Of a DNA stretch of 64,000 bases, positions 57,331-64,000 are shown piece after piece. Source of the stretch: Sphingomonas sp. CBMAI 2297 (lineage in GTDB: Bacteria; Pseudomonadota; Alphaproteobacteria; Sphingomonadales; Sphingomonadaceae); NCBI RefSeq assembly GCF_029870595.1, contig NZ_JAPDIR010000003.1:124001-188000 (forward strand), written 5' to 3'. The translations under genes and the position numbers were made by a program. The stretch's first letter is position 1; the number at the start of each line of letters is the position of its first letter. The notes under the pieces are model-generated. The model was not told the origin of the DNA. It worked only from the letters and a program-made list of their open reading frames with translations, and did no database searches.

Positions 57331-58832
57331 GCGGCGCAATGCTCCCGGATGAAGTCGCGGTGTTTAGGCATGTAGGCGGCGGAATTGGCGACGGCCTCGC
57401 GGATATGGGCAAGGCGCGCGCGCGTCTCGTCGAGGGGCATCGCGTCGGCCACCGGATCGTGCGACCCGGGCTCGATCAGCTGGCCCAGCATCACCGCGAA
57501 CCAGCTGGTGTCGTTGAACAGTTCCTCATTCTCGCGAAAGGCGCGGCCATGGCTGCGGAACACGCGCATCTTCTCGGCCAGCCGATCGGGGATCGCCATG
57601 GTGCGGCAATAGTCCCAGAAGGGGGAATCGGTGCGCTCCGTCGCGTGATAGTGGAGGACGAGGAAGTCGCGGATCTCCTCGTAATCCGTCGTCATGATCC
57701 GGTTGTAGCGATCGATGTCGGCCTGGTTGAAGTCGCGGTCCGGAAACATCGTCAGGAAGCGCGACAGGCCCGACTGGATCAGCCAGATCGACGTGCTCTC
57801 CAGCGGCTCGAGAAAGCCGCCCGCCAGGCCCAGGGCGACGCAGTTCTTCACCCACATCCGGTTGCGATGGCCGGTGGTGAACGGGACGACGCGCGGATCG
57901 GCGAGCGGCTCGCCATCGAGATTGGCCATCAGGATCGCCGTCGCCTCGTCGTCGGACATGTGGTGCGACGAGAAGACATGGCCGTTGCCGATCCGGTGCT
58001 GGAGCGGGATGCGCCACTGCCAGCCGGCCTTGTGCGCGGTGCTGCGGGTATAGGGCGTCCAGGCGTCGACGCTGGCGCAGGGCACCGCGATGGCGCGGTT
58101 GCAGGGGAGATAGTGCGACCAGTCGGTATAGCCCGCCTTCAGCGCCTGCTCGATGATCAGGCCGCGAAAGCCCGAGCAATCGACGAACAGATCCGCCTCG
58201 ATCTCGCTGCCGTCCTGCATCGTCACCGACTGGACGAAGCCATCCTCCCCGCGCAGCTTCACATCGACGATCCTGCCTTCGCGCCGCACCACCCCGCGCT
58301 CCTCGGCATAGCGGCGCAGGAACCTCGCATAGAGGCCGGCATCGAAATGATAGGCATAGGCGATGTCGGAGAGCGGGGAGTTGCCCGCGTCGATCCCGCG
58401 CATGAACTTGTCGTCGCGCGCCGCCATCGCCTGGAGCGACCATGCGTCCACCTCCGGCGCCTCACCCAGCTGGCGCAGGCGGAGATAATAAGCGTGGAAG
58501 GACACTCCCTTCATGTCGAGCCCGTAGCGGCCGAAGGGATGGAAATAGCGATGGCCGATCCGCCCCCAGTTCACGAACTGGATGCCGAGCTTGAAGCTGC
58601 CCTTGGTCTCGCGGACGAACTGGTCCTCGTCGAGCCCGAGCATGCGGTTGAAGGTGGCCATCTGGGGGATGGTCGCCTCGCCCACGCCGATGATGCCGAT
58701 CTCGTCCGACTCGACCAGCGTGATCTTCGCATAATCGGGGCCGAGGATACGGGCGAAGGTGGCCGCGGTCATCCAGCCGGCGGTGCCCCCGCCGACGATC
58801 AGGATGGAGCGGATGTTGCGGTTATCGGTCAT
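57327..58832 (-). CDS. Tryptophan-halogenase-family flavoprotein 1
   Basis: A 501-residue member of the flavin-dependent halogenase family. FAD motif GGGTAGWM (14-21), GVGEATIP (49-56), the Lys that carries chlorine in true halogenases (TKGSFKLGIQF, K81), WQWRIP (271-276, the W-x-W-x-I-P block) and GFLEPLESTS (339-348) are all intact. Such genes recur beside TonB-dependent receptors and glycoside hydrolases in Sphingomonas, Caulobacter and Xanthomonas, where no indole substrate is obvious. Its true substrate is unknown. It starts at ATG 58832, overlapping gene 2 by 4 nt. Confidence 0.88.
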   Translation of the reverse strand: MTDNRNIRSILIVGGGTAGWMTAATFARILGPDYAKITLVESDEIGIIGVGEATIPQMATFNRMLGLDEDQFVRETKGSFKLGIQFVNWGRIGHRYFHPFGRYGLDMKGVSFHAYYLRLRQLGEAPEVDAWSLQAMAARDDKFMRGIDAGNSPLSDIAYAYHFDAGLYARFLRRYAEERGVVRREGRIVDVKLRGEDGFVQSVTMQDGSEIEADLFVDCSGFRGLIIEQALKAGYTDWSHYLPCNRAIAVPCASVDAWTPYTRSTAHKAGWQWRIPLQHRIGNGHVFSSHHMSDDEATAILMANLDGEPLADPRVVPFTTGHRNRMWVKNCVALGLAGGFLEPLESTSIWLIQSGLSRFLTMFPDRDFNQADIDRYNRIMTTDYEEIRDFLVLHYHATERTDSPFWDYCRTMAIPDRLAEKMRVFRSHGRAFRENEELFNDTSWFAVMLGQLIEPGSHDPVADAMPLDETRARLAHIREAVANSAAYMPKHRDFIREHCAA

Positions 58833-60346
58833 GCAGGGGTCCTTGCGGGCGCGTTGCGGGCGAGCCAGTCTTCGTGGCGCGGCATCGCCCGGGCGGCGCG
58901 GGCGAACATCTCGTGGATGCGCTCCAGGCTGAGCGCGAGCTTGTCTTCGTCGAGCCCGTCGGCCAGCGGATCCCAGCCGGCCGGGATCACCCCCTGCCCC
59001 AGCAGCACCGCGATCCAGCTCGATTCGGCGAAAAGCTCGTCCTCGGTGCGGAAGAAGCGGCCGCGATTGCGGAACAAGGCGAGCTTGCGCGCCAGCGTCT
59101 CCGGGATCGCCATCTCGCGGGCGCGGCGCCACAGATCGCCCTCCCGCCGCGCATTGGCATGGTAGTGCAGGATCACGAAGTCGCGGACCTGCTCCATCTG
59201 GACGTCGGCCAGCCGGTTATATTCGTCGCGCTCCACGGGCGAGAAGCCGGTATCCGGCAGCAGCGCCATCAGCCGGTGGATGCCCGACTGGATCAGGTGG
59301 ATGCTGGTGGATTCCAGCGGCTCGAGGAAACCGGAGGACAGGCCGAGCGCGACGCAGTTGCGGTGCCAGGCCCGCCTGCGACGGCCTGCCTCGAACCTGA
59401 GGATGAAGGGATCGCGGAGCGGCGCGCCGTCGAGGTTCGCCAGCAGCGTCTTGCGCGCCGCATCGTCCGAGATGTCGGCGCTGCAATAGACATGGCCGTT
59501 GCCGACGCGGTGCTGGAGCGGGATGCGCCATTGCCAGCCGGCCCGGTGCGCGGTGCTGCGGGTGAAGGGCGTGATCTCCGGCCCCGGGCTGGCGCTGGGC
59601 ACCGCGACGGCGCGATCGCATTGCAGCCAGTGCGCCCAGCTCTCCCAGCCTGCCCCCAGCGCCTGCTCGATCAGCAGCGCGCGGAAGCCGGTGCAGTCGA
59701 CGAACAGTTCGCCTTCGACGCGGCGATCGCCTTCGAGCATCACCGCCTCGATGAAGCCGTCCTCGGCGCGCAACGGGATGTGCGCGACCTTGCCCTCGAC
59801 CCGGACGACGCCGCGCGCCTCGGCATGGGCGCGCAGGTACCGGGCATAGAGCGAGGCATCGAACTGATAGGCATAGGCCATGCGCGACAGGATCGAGCCG
59901 GGATCGGCGACCGGCGGCTGGTAGCGCCCCGACGCCATCGCCAGCGCGCAGACATTGTATGCGTCGATCGCGCGCGCGCGGCCCCCGGCGTGGAGCTTGC
60001 GCCAGATCTGGTGAAACTTCACGCCCTCGACATCGAAGCCGAACTCGCCGAACGGGTGGACATAGCGATGGCCCTCGCGCGTCCAGTCCACGAACTCGAT
60101 GCCGAGCTTGATCGTGCCCTGGGTCCGGCGGAGGAAGTCGTGCTCGTCGAGGCCAAGCAGCGCGTTGAAGTTGCGGATCGGCGGGATCGTCGCCTCGCCG
60201 ACCCCGACCGTGCCGATCTCTTCCGATTCCACCAGCGTCACCGAGACGCCGGCAGGGATCAGCCGGGCGAGCGCGGCGGCCGCCATCCAGCCGGCGGTGC
60301 CGCCGCCGACGATGACGATCCGGCGGATCGGCGCGGGAGCGGTCAT
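58829..60346 (-). CDS. Tryptophan-halogenase-family flavoprotein 2
   Basis: A 505-residue paralogue of its neighbours. It keeps GGGTAGWM (14-21), GVGEATIP, the active-site Lys (TQGTIKLGIEF, K80), GWQWRIPLQHR and SSGFLEPLESTSI. It is most like genes 1 and 4. Start at ATG 60346; both ends overlap the adjacent genes by 4 nt. Function is as for gene 1: a flavin-dependent oxidising enzyme tied to the carbohydrate locus, substrate unknown. Confidence 0.88.
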   Translation of the reverse strand: MTAPAPIRRIVIVGGGTAGWMAAAALARLIPAGVSVTLVESEEIGTVGVGEATIPPIRNFNALLGLDEHDFLRRTQGTIKLGIEFVDWTREGHRYVHPFGEFGFDVEGVKFHQIWRKLHAGGRARAIDAYNVCALAMASGRYQPPVADPGSILSRMAYAYQFDASLYARYLRAHAEARGVVRVEGKVAHIPLRAEDGFIEAVMLEGDRRVEGELFVDCTGFRALLIEQALGAGWESWAHWLQCDRAVAVPSASPGPEITPFTRSTAHRAGWQWRIPLQHRVGNGHVYCSADISDDAARKTLLANLDGAPLRDPFILRFEAGRRRRAWHRNCVALGLSSGFLEPLESTSIHLIQSGIHRLMALLPDTGFSPVERDEYNRLADVQMEQVRDFVILHYHANARREGDLWRRAREMAIPETLARKLALFRNRGRFFRTEDELFAESSWIAVLLGQGVIPAGWDPLADGLDEDKLALSLERIHEMFARAARAMPRHEDWLARNAPARTPA

Positions 60347-61764
60347 GCGATCAGTCCCTCGGCACGCAGCATGGCGCCGTGATGCGGCATCGCGCGGACG
60401 GCGTCGAGGATCAGCGCGCGAACCCGCCCGGCATGGTCGATCAGCCGCGCCTCGGAAATGGCATCGGCCAGTGCATCGTAACGGCGCGGACGCAGGCCCT
60501 GGCCGTCGAGCGCGGCGATCCAGTCGTCCGCCCCGAACAGCTCCTCGTCGCCGAGCGGCACCCGGCCCCGGCTGGCATGGAGATCGAGCTTGCGCCGGAG
60601 CGCCTCGGGGACCGGCATGGCGCGGGCGGCGTCCCAATGCGCCTCTCCGGTGCGGCCATTGGTCTTGTAGTGGAGGATCGCGAAGTCGCGGACGCTATCG
60701 GCCTCCGCCGCGGTCAGGCGATTATATTCGGCCGCCTCGGGGCCGTCCGGCGCGGCGGGGAGCAGGCCGACCAGCCGGGTGAGCGCGTTCGCGAGCAGCG
60801 CCAGGTTCCAGCCATGGAGCGGCTCGACCCGCAGCGCCGCGGCGCCGAGCGCGACGACATTGCCGGTCCAGGCAGCCGTGCGGCGCCCCTGGACGAGCGG
60901 AATGGCGCCGGGCTGATCGGGCAGCTGCGCGGCGGCATAGAAGAGCGCCCCACCCTGCCCGCCGGCCAGCGGCACGGTGCGCTGCCAGCCGGCTTCGAAG
61001 GCGCCGGCATGGGCATGGGGCGGCGGCACGCCTTCCACCTCGGTCCAGGTTTCGATGACGCGATCGCAGGGAAGCCAGGCGGACCAGTCCTCCCAGCGAT
61101 CGTCCAGGCGGCGCGCGAGCGATGCGCCGGGGCCGGAGCAGTCGAGCCAGAGATCGGCGGTCACCTGGCCGCCTTCGCGAAGCTCGACGGCGCCGACCGT
61201 CCCCTCGCCGATCGCCCGGCGGAAACGGCCAGCCGGCTCCAGCCCGGCTGCGGCACGGAGCGCATCGGCTAGGCCGGCGCGATCGAGATGCAGACCATAG
61301 CCGAAGCTCGAGAGGATCGAGCGCGGATCGGGGCTCGGCCGGGAGAAGCGACCCGCGGCGGCGGCGATCGCGGCGAGCGAATAATCGGCGAGGCGCACGC
61401 GCTGCCCGGCCTCGCGCATGCGGGCAGCGAGCTGGTGGAAGGCGATGGTGGCGAGCGGCGCCCCGATCGCGCCGAAGGGCAGGAACCAATCCGCCTCGCG
61501 CGCCGCCCAGCCGGAGACCGCGGTGCCGAGCGAGAAGCTGCCGCGCGCGGCGCGCAGAAGCGCGCCTTCGTCGATGCCGTGCGCGCCGAGCCAGGCGGGG
61601 AAATCCGGCAGGCTGGCCTCGGCCGGGCCGAAGGGCCCCAGGCTCCAGTCGGGCCCCTCGGTCTCGATCAGCGAGACCTGGATCCCGGGAAGCGCCCGGA
61701 CGAGCGCCAGCGCCGCCATCCAGCCGGCGACGCCGCCGCCGACAATGCCGATGCCGCGGATCAT
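60343..61764 (-). CDS. Degenerate tryptophan-halogenase-family paralogue 3
   Basis: A 473-residue paralogue that keeps the FAD motif (GGGVAGWM, 9-16) but has lost the rest of the signature. GVGEATIP is GPAEASLP, the active-site Lys is Ser78 (RGSFSLGTAV), W-x-W-x-I-P is WQRTVP (260-265), and FLEPLESTS is RVEPLHGWN. The frame is intact, overlaps its neighbours by 4 nt on each side, and keeps the family C-terminus (RAMPHHGAMLRAEG). So it is expressed but unlikely to halogenate; it may bind flavin as a partner subunit or have a new reaction. Confidence 0.8.
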   Translation of the reverse strand: MIRGIGIVGGGVAGWMAALALVRALPGIQVSLIETEGPDWSLGPFGPAEASLPDFPAWLGAHGIDEGALLRAARGSFSLGTAVSGWAAREADWFLPFGAIGAPLATIAFHQLAARMREAGQRVRLADYSLAAIAAAAGRFSRPSPDPRSILSSFGYGLHLDRAGLADALRAAAGLEPAGRFRRAIGEGTVGAVELREGGQVTADLWLDCSGPGASLARRLDDRWEDWSAWLPCDRVIETWTEVEGVPPPHAHAGAFEAGWQRTVPLAGGQGGALFYAAAQLPDQPGAIPLVQGRRTAAWTGNVVALGAAALRVEPLHGWNLALLANALTRLVGLLPAAPDGPEAAEYNRLTAAEADSVRDFAILHYKTNGRTGEAHWDAARAMPVPEALRRKLDLHASRGRVPLGDEELFGADDWIAALDGQGLRPRRYDALADAISEARLIDHAGRVRALILDAVRAMPHHGAMLRAEGLIA

Positions 61765-63212
61765 GCCGGCATCCCCAATGCGGCTTCGTGCAGGGGCATC
61801 GCCTCCGCCATCGCGGCGACCCTGGCCCGCATCGCGGCCATGGCGGCGGCGACGCCGGCCCCGCCCGCGCGCGGATCGCAGTGGCGCGGCGTCACATGCT
61901 GGCCGAGATAGACCGCGAGCCAACTCGGCTCGAGGAACGTGCCTTCGCGATACCGGACCACCACGCCGCGCTCGCGGAACAGGGCGAGCTTGTGTTCGAG
62001 CGAGTCCGGCAGGCGCATGGCGCGGCAATGGCGCCAGAATTCGGAATCGTCGCGCTGCGTGCAGTGATAGTGCAGGATCAGGAAATCGCGGACCCGCTCA
62101 TATTCGAGCGCCATCAGCCGGTTGAACTCGGCCGCGTCGAGCGGGTCCCAGTCGCGGGTGGGGAAAAGGTCGAGCAGCCGGCCGATCGCCAGTTGGATCA
62201 GGTGGATGCTCGTCGATTCCAGCGGCTCGAGAAAGCCCGAGGACAGGCCGATCGCGACGACATTGCCCACCCATTGCCGGCGCCGCCTGCCGGTGACGAA
62301 GCGCAGGCGGTTGGGCTCGGCCATCGGCTCGGCGGCGATCGCGCCGAGCAGGACCCGCAGCGCATCCTCGTCGCTGGTGAAGCCGCTCGCATAGACATGG
62401 CCGTTGCCGGTGCGGTGCTGGAGCGGGATGCGCCAGGTCCAGCCGGCCTCCTGCGCGGTCGCGCGGGTCAGCGGCGGGATCGGGCCGCTATTGGCGCAGG
62501 GCAGCGCGATCGCCCGGTCGCAGGGCAGCCAGTGCGTCCATTCCTCATAGCCGGCATGGAGCGCCTGCTCGATCAGCAGGCCGCGAAAGCCCGAGCAATC
62601 GATGAACAGGTCCGCCGCCAGCGTCTCGCCGCTCTCGAGCGTGAGCGAGCGGACGAAGCCGCTCTCGCCGTCGCGCGCGACATCGATCACCTTGCCCTCG
62701 CGCCGGACGACGCCGCGCGCCTCCGAATAGGTGCGCAGGAACCTCGCATAGAGGCCGGCGTCGAACTGATAGGCATAGTTGTAGGGATCGCCGTCGGGCC
62801 GGCGGAAACGGCCGCGGCGGGCGGCCTGGATGGGCAGCGAATATGCCTCGAACGCCCCGCCCTCCGGCGCCGCGCACCATTGCTGGTGGAAAGGCACGCC
62901 GCCGATGGGCGCGCCGAACTCGGCGAAGGGATGGATATAGGAATCGCCCTTGCTGCCCCAGTCCACGAACTCGATGCCGAGCTTGTAGGTGCCCCTGGTC
63001 GCGGCGAGGAAATCGGCCTCGTCGATGCCGAGCGTCGCGTTGAAATGGCGGATGTGCGGGATCGTCGCCTCGCCGACGCCGACCGTGCCGATCTCCGCCG
63101 ATTCGACCAGGGTGATCCGCGCGGGCGTGCCGGCGAGCTTGTGCGCCAGCGCGGCGGCGGTCATCCACCCCGCGGTGCCCCCGCCGACCACGACTATGCG
63201 CCCTGCCAGCAT
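61761..63212 (-). CDS. Tryptophan-halogenase-family flavoprotein 4 (first gene of the operon)
   Basis: A 483-residue paralogue with all signature parts: GGGTAGWM (10-17), GVGEATIP, K77 in TRGTYKLGIEF, GWTWRIPLQHR and SSGFLEPLESTSI. The start at 63212 follows GGAAG and is the first Met of the FAD-binding strand; the frame is open further upstream but that part is not family-like. It is the promoter-proximal gene of the six-gene operon down to the GH9, 28 bp from a LacI-type operator. Confidence 0.88.
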   Translation of the reverse strand: MLAGRIVVVGGGTAGWMTAAALAHKLAGTPARITLVESAEIGTVGVGEATIPHIRHFNATLGIDEADFLAATRGTYKLGIEFVDWGSKGDSYIHPFAEFGAPIGGVPFHQQWCAAPEGGAFEAYSLPIQAARRGRFRRPDGDPYNYAYQFDAGLYARFLRTYSEARGVVRREGKVIDVARDGESGFVRSLTLESGETLAADLFIDCSGFRGLLIEQALHAGYEEWTHWLPCDRAIALPCANSGPIPPLTRATAQEAGWTWRIPLQHRTGNGHVYASGFTSDEDALRVLLGAIAAEPMAEPNRLRFVTGRRRRQWVGNVVAIGLSSGFLEPLESTSIHLIQLAIGRLLDLFPTRDWDPLDAAEFNRLMALEYERVRDFLILHYHCTQRDDSEFWRHCRAMRLPDSLEHKLALFRERGVVVRYREGTFLEPSWLAVYLGQHVTPRHCDPRAGGAGVAAAMAAMRARVAAMAEAMPLHEAALGMPA

Positions 63213-63239
63213 GCTTCCGATGCCCCTCTCCGTCGCGAA

Positions 63240-63253
63240 TGTTAGCGCTCCCG
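63240..63253 (-). promoter_or_regulatory. Half-conserved LacI-type operator before the halogenase operon
   Basis: TGTTAGCGCTCCCG: the left half and centre fit TGNTAGCGCTANCA, the right half does not. It is 28-41 bp upstream of the first halogenase-like gene. The remaining 200 bp to the next operator show no other feature I can name. Confidence 0.5.
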
Positions 63254-63453
63254 TCTTGAAACCGTCAATCGTATCCAGGGGCGATTCGAGGCCGGAATCC
63301 CTCCTTCGCAGCTGCGGGATTCGTGCCGCGACGCAACGAAACCGTTGCGAAATAGCCACAAATCCGTGGGTTGCAGCGAAACGTCACAAGACGGCTTGAT
63401 CTTTCGATAACTCCTACTTTAGGTTCGGCCCAAACAAGAAACGCGCCAATATA

Positions 63454-63467
63454 TGGTAGCGCTAACA
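63454..63467 (+). promoter_or_regulatory. LacI-type operator before the TonB-dependent receptor
   Basis: TGGTAGCGCTAACA, a well-conserved copy of the operator, 18 bp before the receptor start and overlapping its likely transcription start region. Confidence 0.7.
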
Positions 63468-63484
63468 CGGGAGGGGACAGCGCG

Positions 63485-64000
63485 ATGCGAAAGCACGATT
63501 CTATTCATCATGCCGACAAGGCGGGCCGGTTCCGCACCGGGGCCCTGCGCGCGGGCGTCTCGGCCGCCGCGCTCGCCTGCCTGTCGGTAGCCGCGCCGGC
63601 CTGGGGGCAGGACACGCAGGCGGCGCCGGCTTCGGGCGACGCGCAGACCACGGAAGACACGATCGTCGTCCAGGGCTATCGCCAGTCGCTGCAGAGCGCC
63701 CAGTCGCTCAAGAAGAATGCCGACGTGATCGTCGATTCGGTGACCGCCGAGGACATCGGTGCCCTGCCCGATCGTTCGGTGACCGAGACGCTGCAGCGCA
63801 TTCCCGGCGTGTCGATCAATCGCTTCGCCGCCGGCGTCGACCCCGACCATTTCTCGGTCGAGGGCTCGGGCGTCGTGGTGCGCGGCCTCACCTATGTCCG
63901 CTCGGAGTTCAACGGGCGCGAGGCGTTCACCGCCAATAACGGCCGCTCGCTGAGCTTCGCCGACGTGCCTTCGGAGATGATGGGCGGCGTCGACGTGTTC
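63485..64000 (+). CDS. TonB-dependent receptor (partial, continues beyond the window)
   Basis: The first 172 codons of an outer-membrane receptor that imports large substrates using TonB energy. It starts at ATG 63485 after GGAGGGG. A long signal peptide ends near AWGQ (about 40-42), followed by the TonB box (DTIVVQGYR, about 58-66) and the plug domain (SLKKNADVIVDSVTAEDIGALPDRSVTETLQRIPGVSI, VVVRGLTYVRSEFNGREAF). The SVTETLQRIPGVSI form is that of the sugar-importing receptors of sphingomonads and Caulobacter. Its operator and neighbours point to xylo-oligosaccharides or xyloglucan fragments. Confidence 0.93.
   Translation, partial: MRKHDSIHHADKAGRFRTGALRAGVSAAALACLSVAAPAWGQDTQAAPASGDAQTTEDTIVVQGYRQSLQSAQSLKKNADVIVDSVTAEDIGALPDRSVTETLQRIPGVSINRFAAGVDPDHFSVEGSGVVVRGLTYVRSEFNGREAFTANNGRSLSFADVPSEMMGGVDVF

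Noticed and set aside
1..64000. tRNA, rRNA, CRISPR arrays, insertion-sequence transposases, integrases
   Set aside because: None was seen: no tRNA-like cloverleaf or CCA end, no regularly spaced repeats and no transposase or recombinase motifs in any credible frame.

Overview
The window is high-GC DNA with the gene content of an alphaproteobacterium of the order Sphingomonadales, most likely Sphingomonas or a close relative. The evidence is a Caulobacter-style flagellar cluster (FliX, FlbD, FlbT, a FlaEY-like protein), a Caulobacter-type oxidative xylose pathway, and a carbohydrate locus that couples a TonB-dependent receptor with tandem flavin halogenase-like genes. Names rest on motifs and family resemblance read from the sequence; no database search was run.

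Region 1 (1-1000) holds the start of a FadL-type outer-membrane protein and a small DUF2147 exported protein. Region 2 (1028-41400) is a nearly continuous flagellar cluster: fliX, flgI, flgJ (rod-cap domain only), an flgN-like gene, flgB, a giant beta-propeller protein, fliG, fliH, fliF, fliN, flbD, flhA, fliK, flgD, two unknown genes, flagellin, flgH-flgA-flgG-flgF, fliL, fliM, a DUF6468 gene, a MotE-like gene, unknown exported/TPR genes, flgL-flgK-flgE, flbT, fliI, fliJ, a muramidase-like gene, a sigma-70-family factor, and a few regulators or unknowns. flgC, fliE, fliP/Q/R, flhB, motA/B, flaF and fliA are not seen and must lie elsewhere. An AT-richer islet (3400-6400) interrupts the cluster. 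It carries a Fic-domain protein, a metallopeptidase-like protein with a double-glycine leader, two small exported proteins and a duplicated gene fragment.

The flagellar promoters share a box (C-C/T-C-TATAAT or TCCTATAAT). At several of them a GGCAAAAATTGCC-like palindrome, resembling the Caulobacter FlbD (ftr) site, is centred about 36-40 bp upstream of the box. The FlbD homologue has lost residues that sigma-54 activators need (GAFTGA, Walker B Asp, sensor I Asn), and I saw no sigma-54 promoters. Together with the sigma factor gene at 38612, this points to a rewired flagellar regulatory circuit. A probable structured small RNA with this promoter box and an intrinsic terminator lies after flgD (about 19718-19836).

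Region 3 (41473-51246) contains a thymidylate kinase-like gene, then xylX-xylB-xylC on the plus strand, a MarR regulator with a 21-bp palindromic operator, a GNAT acetyltransferase, xylD, a sugar-porter permease and a LacI-type repressor. These are most steps of the Weimberg xylose pathway; the last enzyme (2-oxoglutarate semialdehyde dehydrogenase) is absent. Region 4 (51387-64000) is a plant-polysaccharide locus: a GH3 beta-xylosidase/glucosidase on the plus strand, then a six-gene minus-strand operon of four tryptophan-halogenase-family flavoproteins, a GH43 and a GH9, with every junction overlapping by 4 nt. A TonB-dependent receptor is divergent from it and runs off the window. Copies of a TGNTAGCGCTANCA-like operator precede xylX, the permease, the GH3, the halogenase operon and the receptor, so the LacI-type regulator probably controls regions 3 and 4 as one xylan/xylose regulon.
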